Below, one piece after another: positions 1 to 8,993 of a DNA stretch of 64,000 bases. Each line of letters starts with the position of its first letter. Position 1 is the first letter of the stretch. Made by a program: the position numbers and the translations under genes. Below the pieces are notes generated by a model. It did no database searches, was not told the origin of the DNA, and was given only the letters and a program-made list of their open reading frames with translations. The stretch lies in contig NZ_JAVHJP010000005.1 in the NCBI RefSeq assembly GCF_031020795.1, positions 254,834 through 318,833 of the forward strand, read 5' to 3'. This stretch comes from Hydrogenophaga pseudoflava. GTDB lineage: Bacteria; Pseudomonadota; Gammaproteobacteria; Burkholderiales; Burkholderiaceae_C.

Positions 1-20
1 ACGCAAAAGATCTTCGCCAT
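1..20 (-). CDS. parA: ParA chromosome-partitioning ATPase, N-terminal fragment only
   Basis: The first 20 bases, read on the minus strand, give ATG followed by codons for A-K-I-F-C-V, which is how Burkholderiales ParA proteins begin, just before the deviant Walker A motif. The rest of the gene lies outside the window. The identification rests on only seven residues, but it is supported by context: the gene order parA, LysE-type exporter, rsmG, mnmG is common in Comamonadaceae, and parS-like sites lie directly upstream within 4 kb. ParA is the ATPase that, with ParB bound at parS, segregates newly replicated origins. Confidence 0.6.
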
Positions 21-30
21 CAGATGTCCT

Positions 31-102
31 CCCACGCTCCGCCGCTGCGCGGGTCGCTGCCCCCCATGGGGGCGTTCGCGCCTTGGGGCGGCCCGGCGGC
101 GC
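31..102. repeat. Intergenic dispersed repeat, copy 1
   Basis: This GC-rich block between parA and the lysE-type gene contains GCTGCGCGGGTCGCTGCCCC and, further on, CCTTGGGGCGGCCCGGCGGC. The same two conserved ends recur at 40434-40535 with a different centre. The block can fold on itself (CCCCCATGGGGG at its centre). It looks like a small palindromic non-coding repeat family rather than part of a gene. Confidence 0.6.
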
Positions 103-129
103 TCAGTGCTTGCTGCAGATGAAGTTTCT

Positions 130-744
130 TCATTTCGAGATGGCCAGCTTGACGCCGAAGCCGATGAGGAAGACACCGGCGAGCTTGTTGAGCGTCCGGG
201 TGATGCGCGGGTTGGCGCGCATGCGTTCGGCCAGGAAGTGGGTGAGCAGCACGGCGGTCAGGCCATAGAGGAAGGTGAGGAAGGCCACGGTGATCGCCAT
301 GGCGCCGAAGGTGATCAGGCCCTGGTGGTGCGCGGGGTCGACGAACAGCGGGAAGAAGGCCATGTAGAAGACGATGGCCTTGGGGTTGAGCAGGGTGATG
401 GTGAAGGCCTGCTGGAAGAACTGGCTGGGGCGGATGTTGAGGACGGGCGCATCACCCGGCTTGGCGGTGAGCATCTTGAAGCCCAGCCAGGCGAGGTAGG
501 CGGCGCCGGCCCACTGCACGAAGCTGAAGGCGGTCGGGTAGGCCGCGAGCAGCGCGGCCACGCCTGCGACCGCCATCCACATCAGCACCTGGTCGCCCGC
601 GATGACGCCGAAGGTGGCCGCCATGCCGCCCCGGATGCCACCTTTGCCGGTGGAGGTGATGAGGGCGAGGTTGCCCGGGCCGGGGATGGCGAGGAACAGG
701 ACGATGGCGGCGACGAAGGCGCCGTAGTCAGCGATGCCGAACAT
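130..744 (-). CDS. LysE/RhtB-family amino-acid exporter
   Basis: A 204-residue, strongly hydrophobic protein with about six predicted membrane spans. The N-terminal PGPGNLALITSTGKGG segment (about residues 20-35) is the hallmark of the LysE/RhtB family, and the length is normal for the family. Members export amino acids or derivatives (lysine, threonine, homoserine lactones) across the inner membrane; the substrate cannot be read from sequence. The start is the ATG at 742-744. The gene lies between parA and rsmG in an otherwise housekeeping cluster and is separated from rsmG by about 470 bp, so it probably has its own promoter. Confidence 0.85.
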   Translation of the reverse strand: MFGIADYGAFVAAIVLFLAIPGPGNLALITSTGKGGIRGGMAATFGVIAGDQVLMWMAVAGVAALLAAYPTAFSFVQWAGAAYLAWLGFKMLTAKPGDAPVLNIRPSQFFQQAFTITLLNPKAIVFYMAFFPLFVDPAHHQGLITFGAMAITVAFLTFLYGLTAVLLTHFLAERMRANPRITRTLNKLAGVFLIGFGVKLAISK

Positions 745-1211
745 GGTGGCTCTCTTGGGGGGTGTGGAGACGGTCGAGTTTACGTGAGGGGCTTGTGTTT
801 CCTTCCCACGTTTCGCTCCAACGTTGCGTCAGAGGGGACTGCGTCGTGTGGCTGGGCTCTGGTCTCGCTCGCGGGCGGCTGGACCTGAGCGCTCCGATTC
901 CTTCGTCAACAACACACAGGTTCGCTGGCTCTGTGGCAACCGCGAATCGTCTCGCCGCCCATCCACACGCCACAGCCCCCTTCAGCGACACCAGGGCGAG
1001 CCACCGGTGGCGCGCACGCGTTGCTGCTCACAGGCCGTTGGCGATGTGCGCGGGCGCAGGCCCCATTCGCGGTTGCCCACGCGGCGGCACACAGGCCCCG
1101 TGTTGACGAAAGGGTTTCAGCGGAACCGGGTCTTCGCCCGCGAGCGTGGGCCGGAGAACGCGCATGTCGCCAATGGCCTGGCGCGAGGTCAATGAGCGAA
1201 ATGCACCGAGC
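745..1211. other. Gene-free stretch between the exporter gene and rsmG
   Basis: About 470 bp lie between the start of the LysE-type gene and the stop of rsmG. Open frames here are short, overlap one another on both strands and show no recognisable domain. No tRNA, clear terminator or parS site is visible. It may contain the promoter of the exporter gene near 745-800 and otherwise looks like degraded or non-coding sequence. Confidence 0.5.
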
Positions 1212-1886
1212 TCAAGAGACAGCAGGCCGCAGCCAGACAATGCACCGCTCGGCATCCAAGCCCGGCACCGTCAACTGTTCCACGTGAAACACCGACACAT
1301 CGGCCGGCAGGGCTGACAGCTCTTCCGCAGGGTGCTTGCCCTTCATCGCCATCCACACCGCCCCCGGCCTGAGCGCCGCGCGCGACCAGGCCGTGAAATC
1401 CGCCAGCGAGGCAAAGGCGCGCGAACAGACCACGTCGTAGCCGCCACCCCCCTGCCCTTCGGGTCCAGCCGTCAGCGACTCCACCCGCGCATGAATCCCG
1501 CGCAGATTCGGCAGCTTCAGCGAAGCCGCCACCTGCTGGATGAAGGTCGCCTTCTTGAGCACCGTGTCCACGCAATGCACCTGGATCTGCGGGCAAGTGA
1601 TCGCAATGACCACACCCGGCAAGCCGCCACCCGAGCCCACGTCGAGAAGCTGAATGGGTTGCCCGCCGGTCTGGCGCAACAGCGGCGGGATGGCGGCCAG
1701 GCTGTCCAGGAGGTGGTGCGTCAGCATCTCCTGCGGGTCGCGTACCGCCGTCAGGTTGTAGACCTTGTTCCACCTGGCGATCAGGTCCTGGTAGGCCAGC
1801 AGCTGGTCCACCCGGGCGTCGCTCAGGCTCAGGCCGAGTTCACGCGCGCCGGCTTCGAGCGCCGGCTTCAGGGCAGCGGCGCTCAT
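1212..1886 (-). CDS. rsmG: 16S rRNA (guanine(527)-N(7))-methyltransferase RsmG
   Basis: A 224-residue protein of normal family length. It has the SAM-binding loop [12 protein letters not shown] (about residues 81-92) and the N-terminal WNKVYNLT motif (about 39-46) typical of RsmG/GidB. The enzyme methylates N7 of G527 in 16S rRNA; its loss is known in other bacteria to give low-level streptomycin resistance. Its ATG overlaps the TGA of mnmG by four bases (ATGA, 1883-1886), so the two are translationally coupled in the usual mnmG-rsmG order. A parS-like 16-mer (1276-1291) is embedded in the 3' part of the reading frame. Confidence 0.95.
   Translation of the reverse strand: MSAAALKPALEAGARELGLSLSDARVDQLLAYQDLIARWNKVYNLTAVRDPQEMLTHHLLDSLAAIPPLLRQTGGQPIQLLDVGSGGGLPGVVIAITCPQIQVHCVDTVLKKATFIQQVAASLKLPNLRGIHARVESLTAGPEGQGGGGYDVVCSRAFASLADFTAWSRAALRPGAVWMAMKGKHPAEELSALPADVSVFHVEQLTVPGLDAERCIVWLRPAVS
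1276..1291. other. parS-like centromere site inside rsmG
   Basis: TGTTCCACGTGAAACA differs at one position from the bacterial parS consensus TGTTTCACGTGAAACA. It lies within the rsmG coding sequence. ParB is expected to bind it, given the adjacent parA and three similar sites within 2.7 kb. Confidence 0.8.
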
Positions 1887-3880
1887 GCGTCCTGCGTCTC
1901 GGTGGTGCGGGCAAAGCCCTTGAAGCCACCCTTTTTGAGGTGGATCATCAGCAGCGAGACGCTGGCCGGGGTGATGCCCGAGATGCGCGCAGCCTGGCCC
2001 AGTGTCTCCGGCCGGTGCTTGGCCAGCTTCTGGCGGGCCTCGAACGACAGGGCCGTGACCTGGGCGTAGTCCAGATCGGGCGGCAGCTTCAGGTGCTCGT
2101 AGTGGGCGGCACGCTCCACCTCGTCCTTCTGGCGGTCGATGTAGCCCGAGTACTTGGCCGCGATCTCCACCTGCTCCACCACCGCGTCGTGCAGCTCGCC
2201 CAGTGTTTCACGTGAAACCACGGGGCGGGCATCTTCGTCGCCCGCCTGGGCCGCCGGCGCCCAGCGGCCTTCGCCCATGCCCATCAGCTCGGCGTAACCC
2301 ACACCGGGACGGCGCAGCAGATCGAACAAGTTGTATTCGCGCTCGATGGCCTTGCCCAGCACCCGCTCGGACTCGGCCGCCTCCAGGATGCGCGGATTCA
2401 CCCAGGTGGATTTCAGGCGCTCTGTTTCGCGTGAAACCGCGTCGCGCTTGCGGCTGAACGCATCCCAGCGGGCGTCGTCCACCAACCCCATCGCCCTGCC
2501 CTGTTCGGTCAGTCGCATGTCGGCGTTGTCCTCGCGCAGCTGCAGGCGGAACTCGGCCCGGCTGGTGAACATGCGGTAGGGCTCGGTCACACCTTGGGTC
2601 ACCAGGTCGTCCACCAGCACGCCGAGGTAGGCCTCGTCGCGGCGCGGCAGCCAGGCGTCTTTGCCCTGGCACCGCAGCGCGGCATTCAGGCCGGCGAACA
2701 GGCCCTGGGCCGCCGCCTCTTCGTAGCCCGTGGTGCCATTGATCTGGCCGGCGAAGAACAGGCCCTGGATCTGCTTGGTCTCGAAGCTGCTCTTGAGCGA
2801 GCGCGGATCGAAGTAGTCGTATTCGATGGCATAACCCGGCCGCAGGATGTGGGCGTTTTCCAGCCCCGGCATGCTGCGCACCAGCGCGTACTGGATGTCG
2901 AACGGCAGGCTGGTGCTGATGCCGTTGGGGTAGACCTCGTGCGTGGTCAAGCCCTCGGGCTCCAGGAAGATCTGGTGGCTGTCCTTGTCGGCGAAGCGGT
3001 TGATCTTGTCTTCCACGCTCGGGCAATAGCGCGGGCCCACGCCTTCGATCTTGCCGGTGAACATGGGGCTGCGGTCGAAACCGGAGCGGATGATGTCGTG
3101 CGTGCGCTGGTTGGTGTGCGTGATCCAGCAGGGAATCTGGCGCGGGTGCATCGCCGTGTTGCCCATGAAGCTGAACACCGGCACCGGCAGGTCCGGATTC
3201 ATGCCGCCGGGCACGCCGTCGCCGGGCTGTTCGGTGCATTGGGACCAGTCGATGGTGCGGCCGTCGAGGCGCGGCGGCGTGCCGGTTTTCAGGCGGCCTT
3301 GCGGCAGCTTCAGCTCCTTCAGGCGCGCACTCAGCGACACGGCCGGCGGATCGCCCGCGCGGCCGGCCGCGTAATTGTTCAGGCCGACGTGGATCTTGCC
3401 GTCCAGGAAGGTGCCCGCGGTGAGCACCACGGTGCGGCTGCGGAAGCGGATGCCGACCTGCGTCACCGCGCCGACCACGCGGTCGCCCTCCACCATCAGG
3501 TCGTCCACCGCCTGCTGGAACAGCCACAGGTTCGGCTGGTTCTCCAGCATGCGGCGGATGGCGGCCTTGTACAGAATCCGGTCGGCCTGGGCGCGGGTGG
3601 CGCGCACCGCCGGGCCCTTGCTGCTGTTGAGGATGCGGAACTGGATGCCGCCCTCGTCGGTGGCCAGCGCCATGGCTCCGCCCAGCGCGTCCACCTCTTT
3701 CACCAGATGGCCCTTGCCGATGCCGCCGATGCTGGGGTTGCAGCTCATCTGGCCCAGGGTCTCGATGTTGTGGGTGAGCAGCAGCGTGGCGCAACCCATG
3801 CGCGCGGCCGCGAGCGCGGCTTCGGTGCCGGCATGGCCGCCACCGACGACGATCACATCGAATTCCTGGGGGTACAACAT
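1883..3880 (-). CDS. mnmG: tRNA uridine-5-carboxymethylaminomethyl modification enzyme MnmG (GidA)
   Basis: A 665-residue FAD-dependent protein. It begins with the dinucleotide-binding motif [12 protein letters not shown] (about residues 11-22), followed by the conserved [11 protein letters not shown] segment, and ends with a helical MnmE-interaction domain. With MnmE it installs the cmnm5 group on U34 of tRNAs reading split codon boxes. The start ATG (3878-3880) sits in an AT-rich TATATATATG context without a clear Shine-Dalgarno sequence; the resulting N-terminus [15 protein letters not shown] matches close homologues as I know them. Two parS-like sites lie inside the gene and one just upstream. 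Confidence 0.97.
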   Translation of the reverse strand: MLYPQEFDVIVVGGGHAGTEAALAAARMGCATLLLTHNIETLGQMSCNPSIGGIGKGHLVKEVDALGGAMALATDEGGIQFRILNSSKGPAVRATRAQADRILYKAAIRRMLENQPNLWLFQQAVDDLMVEGDRVVGAVTQVGIRFRSRTVVLTAGTFLDGKIHVGLNNYAAGRAGDPPAVSLSARLKELKLPQGRLKTGTPPRLDGRTIDWSQCTEQPGDGVPGGMNPDLPVPVFSFMGNTAMHPRQIPCWITHTNQRTHDIIRSGFDRSPMFTGKIEGVGPRYCPSVEDKINRFADKDSHQIFLEPEGLTTHEVYPNGISTSLPFDIQYALVRSMPGLENAHILRPGYAIEYDYFDPRSLKSSFETKQIQGLFFAGQINGTTGYEEAAAQGLFAGLNAALRCQGKDAWLPRRDEAYLGVLVDDLVTQGVTEPYRMFTSRAEFRLQLREDNADMRLTEQGRAMGLVDDARWDAFSRKRDAVSRETERLKSTWVNPRILEAAESERVLGKAIEREYNLFDLLRRPGVGYAELMGMGEGRWAPAAQAGDEDARPVVSRETLGELHDAVVEQVEIAAKYSGYIDRQKDEVERAAHYEHLKLPPDLDYAQVTALSFEARQKLAKHRPETLGQAARISGITPASVSLLMIHLKKGGFKGFARTTETQDA
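2204..2219. other. parS-like site inside mnmG (one mismatch)
   Basis: TGTTTCACGTGAAACC matches the parS consensus at 15 of 16 positions, including the complete central TTTCACGTGAAA palindrome. It is embedded in the mnmG coding sequence. Confidence 0.85.
2423..2438. other. Weaker parS-like site inside mnmG (two mismatches)
   Basis: TGTTTCGCGTGAAACC matches 14 of 16 consensus positions; the central CACGTG is changed to CGCGTG. It lies only about 200 bp from a stronger site, which suggests a real low-affinity member of the cluster, but it could be a chance match. Confidence 0.55.
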
Positions 3881-3939
3881 ATATATAGAGCGCTTGGGAG
3901 GATCGGGCCCATCCGGGCAGGTCCGGTGGTCATGGGCGG

Positions 3940-3955
3940 TGTTTCACGTGAAACA
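3940..3955. other. Perfect parS site upstream of mnmG
   Basis: TGTTTCACGTGAAACA is an exact match to the bacterial parS consensus and a perfect 16-bp palindrome. It is the only one of the four sites in intergenic sequence, between mnmG and the TfoX-C gene, about 60 bp upstream of the mnmG start. Confidence 0.92.
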
Positions 3956-4038
3956 GTGGCGGCAGGCCTGCCCCGGCCCGTGCCAACCCGCTATTGTCCT
4001 AGATAGCGCCCGGCCCTGAGCCTCCGCATCATTTGCCC

Positions 4039-4314
4039 ATGCCCACATCCACACCGTCCGACCTCCCAGGCCTCGGCCCCAAGTCCTTGGCCATGCTGGC
4101 CGCCGCCGGCATCCACGGCCGGGCCGACCTCGAACGGCTCGGCTCGGTGCACGCCTACCTGCGCGTCAAGGCCGCCGGACAGAACGCCAGCCTCAACCTG
4201 CTCTGGGCGATGGAAGGCGCGCTGACTGGCGAGGACTGGCGGGTGGTCGCCCGCGAAGAGCGCACCCGTTTGCTGCTCGCGCTGGATGCTGCGCAGCGGC
4301 CCGAACCGGGATAG
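4039..4314 (+). CDS. TfoX C-terminal-domain protein
   Basis: A 91-residue cytoplasmic protein consisting of one TfoX/Sxy C-terminal domain: the LPGLGPKSLAMLAAAGI helix-hairpin-helix-like start, LGSVHAYLRVKAAG, and the SLNLLWAMEGALTG segment are all characteristic. In Gammaproteobacteria TfoX controls competence, but the stand-alone C-terminal domain in Betaproteobacteria has no proven role. I chose ATG 4039; a TTG two codons upstream is also possible. It is transcribed away from mnmG and sits immediately upstream of an FMN reductase gene. Confidence 0.75.
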   Translation: MPTSTPSDLPGLGPKSLAMLAAAGIHGRADLERLGSVHAYLRVKAAGQNASLNLLWAMEGALTGEDWRVVAREERTRLLLALDAAQRPEPG

Positions 4315-4350
4315 CCCCACGCAGGAATCCTGCGCCGGCCCGCTGCCACA

Positions 4351-4950
4351 ATGCCGCCCATGAGCACCCCCACCCCCCTCCTCGTCTTCGCGGGCAGCAC
4401 GCGCGCCCAGTCCTTCAACCGCAAGCTGGCCACCGTGGCCGCCGAGATCGGTCGCGAGGCCGGCGCCACCGTCACCCACATCGAGCTGGCCGACTTCGAC
4501 GTGCCGCTCTACAACGCCGACCTGGAAGCCAAGGGGACGCCGCGCGACGTGGTGCGCCTGAAGGAACTCTTCTTCGCCCACCCGGCCTGGATCGTGGTCT
4601 CGCCCGAATACAACGGCAGCTACACCGGCCTGATGAAGAACACCATCGACTGGGTCTCCAGCCCCATCAAGGGCGACCCGGTCTGGTCCAGCGGCACCAA
4701 GCCGTTCGCGGGCAAGGTGGTCGGCATGCTCTCGGCCTCGCCCGGTGCGCTGGGCGGCCTGCGCAGCCTCTCGCACCTGGCGCCGCTGCTGATGAACCTG
4801 CAGTGCTGGGTGTCGCCGAAGCAGTTCGCCCTGTCCAAGGCGGGCGAGGCCTTCACGCCCGAGGGGCAGCTGGTGGCCGAACCCGCGCGCGAGAACGTGC
4901 GCGGCGTGGTCGAGCAGGTGCTCTGGGCGGCCCGGCGCTTCGGCGCCTGA
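4351..4950 (+). CDS. NADPH-dependent FMN reductase / NAD(P)H quinone-oxidoreductase family
   Basis: A 199-residue flavodoxin-like protein. The N-terminal FAGSTRAQSFNRKL phosphate-binding loop, SPEYNGSYTGLMKNTIDW (about residues 84-101) and the SPGALGGLR segment are characteristic of the NADPH-dependent FMN reductase family (ArsH/ChrR/azoreductase-like). Such enzymes pass electrons from NAD(P)H via FMN to quinones, azo dyes or metal ions; the natural substrate here is not evident. The second ATG, at 4360, is an equally good start. It lies 36 bp after the TfoX-C gene and may be co-transcribed with it. Confidence 0.88.
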   Translation: MPPMSTPTPLLVFAGSTRAQSFNRKLATVAAEIGREAGATVTHIELADFDVPLYNADLEAKGTPRDVVRLKELFFAHPAWIVVSPEYNGSYTGLMKNTIDWVSSPIKGDPVWSSGTKPFAGKVVGMLSASPGALGGLRSLSHLAPLLMNLQCWVSPKQFALSKAGEAFTPEGQLVAEPARENVRGVVEQVLWAARRFGA

Positions 4951-4968
4951 GCACCGCGCCGCGAGCCT

Positions 4969-6354
4969 TCAGCGACTGCGCTGCAGGATCTGCTCGGCCA
5001 ACCCGTCGTAGTTGCCGCCGTAGTGGTGGTCGCCCTTGAGCGGGACCAAGGTCATCTGCTCGGGGCTCAGCTTCGGGCAGATCGTGTCGCGGTCCTCCGT
5101 GCCGTAGATGCAGGTGGCGTTGCCCGCGTTGAAGCCGGCCAGTTCGGGCAGCACCGGCGTGCCCTTGGCATCGCGCGAAACCCAGTTGCTCAGCTTGAAT
5201 TCAAAGGACGCGCGCTCACCCGGCCCCAGCAGCACGGTCTGCACCACCATCGCCTTCACCGGGGCCGGCAGCCGGTTGACGGCAAACGGCAGCACGTCGG
5301 CACCCTGCGAATAGCCGATCAGCACCACCCGCTGGCGCTTCCACTGCCGGGTGTAGGCGCGGATGGTGCGCGAGAGGTCGTCGGCAAAACCCTGCGGCGT
5401 GCGCGCCGACCAGAAGTAGCGCAGCGAATCCCAGCCGACCACCGGCACGCCCCTGGCGGCCATCACCGCGGCCACCCGCTTGTCCAGCCCCGCCCAGCCG
5501 CCGTCGCCCGAGACCAGCACCGCCAGCGTGTCGGAGGCCACACCGGACGGCACCTCCACCAGAGGCAGGTCGCCCACCTCGACGCCGGCCTCGGCGCTGA
5601 GCCGGCTGGTCGACACCTCGGTCGCCATGCGCCGGTACGACACCTCGTAGGCCGACAGGCCCGCCGCCGTTCCGAGCAGGTCCTCTCCCACGCCCGGCAC
5701 GCCGACCCAGTGGCTGCTGGGCACCTTGCTCACGAAGGCCTGCGTCGCCGCCACCGGGCAGCTGCGGTCCTGCGCGCCCTGCAGGGCCAGCCAAGGGGTC
5801 CGCATGGTCGTATCTGGCAAAAGAGTGAGGGCTGACTTTTCCTTGTTGACCCGGAACACCGAGCCCTCGCCCTTGCACAGCGGCTTGGCCAGCGGCAGGC
5901 TCGGACAGAAGCCGATGGACACCGCGCCGGAGAAGGTGCCCTCGGGCGCTTGCGCCGCCATGGCGTAGGCCAGCGCGCCGCCGGCCCCCACGCCCACCGC
6001 CAGCGGCGGGTAGTAGGCCGGCAGCCGGGCGTAGCCCTGCACGAAGCGCGAGAGGTTTTCCACATCGCCCTCGGGCACCACGCAGCCGCCGCCGTCCTGG
6101 TTGAAATTGGCCAGCAGCGAGGGCGTGTCGATGGCCGCCACCACCGCCCCGGTGTCCAGCAGCACCTGCGCGGCAGCGCCGGGGCCGCCCGCCCCCCACC
6201 CGCCGGCGCCCGAGAACAGCAGGGCCACGGTCTTGACTTCGCCCCTGGGGCGGTAGAGCCGCACCTCTTTGAAACGGCCGTGCGAGACGGTTTCCTGGGC
6301 GGCCGCGGGCACCAGGGCCGCGCCGAGCATGAGCGAGAGAAGCAGGGTTTTCAT
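4969..6354 (-). CDS. acvB: AcvB/VirJ-family periplasmic protein (lysyl-phosphatidylglycerol hydrolase candidate)
   Basis: A 461-residue protein with an N-terminal signal peptide (about residues 1-19, ending AAAQ) and two alpha/beta-hydrolase-like halves. The second half carries an intact nucleophile elbow GYSQG (347-351) and a late histidine motif GDHHYGG (about 441). The first half has the degenerate GVGAGG at the equivalent place. This is the AcvB arrangement; in Agrobacterium AcvB is a periplasmic hydrolase of lysyl-phosphatidylglycerol. Its ATG overlaps the stop of mprF by four bases, so synthesis and breakdown of the same lipid are encoded together. The frame stays open far upstream inside mprF, but the coupled ATG after the signal-peptide pattern is the sensible start. 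Confidence 0.87.
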   Translation of the reverse strand: MKTLLLSLMLGAALVPAAAQETVSHGRFKEVRLYRPRGEVKTVALLFSGAGGWGAGGPGAAAQVLLDTGAVVAAIDTPSLLANFNQDGGGCVVPEGDVENLSRFVQGYARLPAYYPPLAVGVGAGGALAYAMAAQAPEGTFSGAVSIGFCPSLPLAKPLCKGEGSVFRVNKEKSALTLLPDTTMRTPWLALQGAQDRSCPVAATQAFVSKVPSSHWVGVPGVGEDLLGTAAGLSAYEVSYRRMATEVSTSRLSAEAGVEVGDLPLVEVPSGVASDTLAVLVSGDGGWAGLDKRVAAVMAARGVPVVGWDSLRYFWSARTPQGFADDLSRTIRAYTRQWKRQRVVLIGYSQGADVLPFAVNRLPAPVKAMVVQTVLLGPGERASFEFKLSNWVSRDAKGTPVLPELAGFNAGNATCIYGTEDRDTICPKLSPEQMTLVPLKGDHHYGGNYDGLAEQILQRSR

Positions 6355-8942
6355 TTGGTGATCACGCGCCGCCAGCCACCCGCAATCAGCGCGGCGGTGT
6401 CCGACAGCACCAGCAACGGAGACAGGCCGCCGGGGGCCGCCAGGTAGCGGGGTTCCCAGACGGGGTCGAATTTTTCCTTGAACGAACGCAATCCCTGGAA
6501 GTTGTAGAAGTTCTCGCCGTGGTTGAACAGCAGGCGCCCCAGGCGCTGCCAGCGCGGCGCCAGCCGGTGGCTGGCCATGCCCGAGAGCGGCACCATGCCC
6601 AGGTTGAAACGCGCCACGCCCTGTTCGCGCAGGTGCAGGATGATCTGCGTGAACAGGAAGTCCATGGTGGTCTTGGGGGCGTCGCCGCGCTGGCGCATCA
6701 GGTCCACCGCGGCCTCGGCGGACAGCCCGGTCACCAGCATGGTGGCAAACGCCACGATGCGCCCCTCGTGCCGCACCAGCGCCAGCGGCTGGCGCATCAC
6801 GTACTCGCGGCTGAAGGCACCGAGCGAGAACGCCTTCTCGGCCGTGTCCTGGCGACCCAGCCAGTCGTCCGACACCGCCTGCAGCGCATCGAACACCGAC
6901 TCGGCCGCGCCTGCGGGCAGCCACTCGAAGCCCAGCCCGTCGCGCTGGGCCCGCGCCACACCGTGGCGCAGGTTGGCGCGGCGCTTGCCTTCCAGGCTGA
7001 AGCCGGCCAGCTCCACCGTCGCGCACTCCCCCAGCTTGTAGACCCGCAGGCCGGCGTCCAGGTACACCGGCAGGGCCTGCGGCCGCACCTGGTAGAAGGC
7101 CGCGCGCCCGCCGGACTCGCCCGCCAGCTCGACGAAGCGCCACACCAGCTCGGGCCACTCCTCGCGCGGGCCCACCGGGTCGTACAGCGCCACCCAGGAG
7201 CGGCCCTTGCGTGAAAACATCAGGAACGCGCGGCCCGACTCCGAAAACATCAGGCTCTTGTCGCCCATCAGGGCCAGACCCGCGCCAGCGCTCTCCTGCG
7301 CCATCACCACCGCCTGCGCCCGGGCCAGCAGAGCCCCGTCGGGCCGCGGCAGCGCGGGCGGCGCGCGGTGCAGCAGGTGGGCCAGCGCCACGCACAGCGT
7401 CAGCAGAGCCACGGCGACCATGGCGCGCAGCGAGCGCGGCGCATGGCCGTCGAACTCGAACCGCCACCACACGCGATCCACATAGTCCGTGTCCTGGTAG
7501 ACGAACACCAGCAGCACCCCCACCGCCAGCACCACGGCCAGCACCGCCACCAGCCAGCCGCGCGAGAAGGCCAGCGACAACACCGCCGCCCGCCGGTTGA
7601 AGTGCCGGTGCGACAGCGCCAGCGACAGCGCCAGCAGGCCCAGCAGCACCGCCTCGGACACCGCGATGCCCTTGGGCAGGCACAGCACCAGGCTGGCCAG
7701 CGCCAGCACCAGTCCGGCCCACCAGGCCACGTCCAGCCGCAGCAGCATGCCGCGCGCCACGAACAACAGCGCCAGCCCGATCACGCTGGCCAGGAAGTGC
7801 GCCGCCTCCACCGCGGGCAGCGGCATGAACTGGCGCAGGTGCGCGGTGGCGTCCTCGGTGGCGGGCGTGGCGCCCGAGACCAGCAGCACCACGCCGCTGA
7901 CAAAGGTGAAGGCGGACAGCAGCAACGGCGCGAGCGCCGACGCCGCCCGCACCAGCGGCGTGGACACCCCGCGCCGCCAGGAGGAGCCCACGAGCAGCAG
8001 CAGCGCCAGCGCCAGCGGCAGCAGGTGGTAGATCACCCGGTACAGCACCAGCGCGCCCACCAGCCGGTCCGCCGGCACCTGCTGCCCCAGCGCCAGCAGC
8101 AGCACGGCCTCGAACACGCCCAGGCCGCCGGGCACGTGGCTGATGACGCCGACGGCGATGGCCAGCGAATAGAAACCGACAAAGGCCGGGAAGCCGACCG
8201 CGCCGGCCGGCAGCAGCACCCACAGCACGGCCGCGGCAGCCACCACGTCCAGCGCGGAAATCAGCAGCTGCTGGCCGGCCAGCGAGGCACTGGGCAGCCG
8301 GAAGGTCCAGCCGCGGAACGACCAGCGACCGCCGCGCCGGCAGGCGCCCAGCGCCGCGGCCGTCACCAGCAGCGCTGCCACCCCGGCGGCGCGCAGCAGT
8401 TCGGGCGGCGCGCGCAGCAGCGAGGCCACCGACTCGGCGCCCCAGACCAGCGCCGCCGCGCCGACCACCGCGATGCCGACCGTGAATCCCAGGGCGTTGA
8501 AGGCGATGGCGCGCGAGATCTGCCCCGCTTCCAGCCCCGCCGCACCGTACAGCCGCAGCCGCACCGCGCCGCCGGTGAACACGCCCAGCCCCACCGTGTT
8601 GGACAGCGCGTAGGCGATGAACGAGGTCTGCGCCACCACGCGGTAGGGCAGTCGCGCGCCCGCGTACTGCAAGGCCGAGCGGTCGTAGAAGGTGAGCGCC
8701 AGAAAGCTCAGGGCGGTGGCCGCCACCGCCGCGAGCAGGTCCCAGGCCGGCGTGTCCTTGGCTGCCGCCATCACCGCGCCGTAGCTGAACCCGCTGAGCA
8801 CGCGCAGCACCGCCTCGGCCACCAGCGCGAACAGCAGCAAACCCACACCCAGGCGCAGCCAGAAACGCCAGCGCGTCAGACGCGCGGTCAGCAGCTCAGG
8901 CGCTGACAGCAACCATTTCGAAAAGAACCGTTGGGACGACAT
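6351..8942 (-). CDS. mprF: Bifunctional lysylphosphatidylglycerol flippase/synthetase MprF
   Basis: An 863-residue protein. The first roughly 530 residues are mostly membrane spans and include the flippase-domain segment SHVPGGLGVFEAVLL. The C-terminal cytoplasmic domain (about 550-863) has the GNAT-like aminoacyl-transfer fold with PKTTMDFLF and FNLGMVPLSG motifs. MprF moves lysine from Lys-tRNA to phosphatidylglycerol and flips the product outward, lowering membrane negative charge against cationic peptides and acid. Start ATG 8940-8942 (MSSQRFFSKW); an upstream extension has non-protein-like composition. The stop overlaps the start of acvB (ATGA). Confidence 0.92.
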   Translation of the reverse strand: MSSQRFFSKWLLSAPELLTARLTRWRFWLRLGVGLLLFALVAEAVLRVLSGFSYGAVMAAAKDTPAWDLLAAVAATALSFLALTFYDRSALQYAGARLPYRVVAQTSFIAYALSNTVGLGVFTGGAVRLRLYGAAGLEAGQISRAIAFNALGFTVGIAVVGAAALVWGAESVASLLRAPPELLRAAGVAALLVTAAALGACRRGGRWSFRGWTFRLPSASLAGQQLLISALDVVAAAAVLWVLLPAGAVGFPAFVGFYSLAIAVGVISHVPGGLGVFEAVLLLALGQQVPADRLVGALVLYRVIYHLLPLALALLLLVGSSWRRGVSTPLVRAASALAPLLLSAFTFVSGVVLLVSGATPATEDATAHLRQFMPLPAVEAAHFLASVIGLALLFVARGMLLRLDVAWWAGLVLALASLVLCLPKGIAVSEAVLLGLLALSLALSHRHFNRRAAVLSLAFSRGWLVAVLAVVLAVGVLLVFVYQDTDYVDRVWWRFEFDGHAPRSLRAMVAVALLTLCVALAHLLHRAPPALPRPDGALLARAQAVVMAQESAGAGLALMGDKSLMFSESGRAFLMFSRKGRSWVALYDPVGPREEWPELVWRFVELAGESGGRAAFYQVRPQALPVYLDAGLRVYKLGECATVELAGFSLEGKRRANLRHGVARAQRDGLGFEWLPAGAAESVFDALQAVSDDWLGRQDTAEKAFSLGAFSREYVMRQPLALVRHEGRIVAFATMLVTGLSAEAAVDLMRQRGDAPKTTMDFLFTQIILHLREQGVARFNLGMVPLSGMASHRLAPRWQRLGRLLFNHGENFYNFQGLRSFKEKFDPVWEPRYLAAPGGLSPLLVLSDTAALIAGGWRRVITK

Positions 8943-8993
8943 GCAGACCTTGAAACCGGGGAGCCCAGCCGCCCGAAAGGCGACAATGGTGCC

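Noticed and set aside
745-1211. Several 75-120-codon frames on both strands between the exporter gene and rsmG
   Set aside because: They overlap each other, have no ribosome-binding sites and no recognisable domain.
4969-8223. A 1084-codon minus-strand frame that reaches from acvB deep into mprF
   Set aside because: The part upstream of the acvB signal peptide is Gly/Ala/Arg-rich and runs out of frame across mprF, which has clear domains. It is a GC-rich shadow; acvB starts at 6354.
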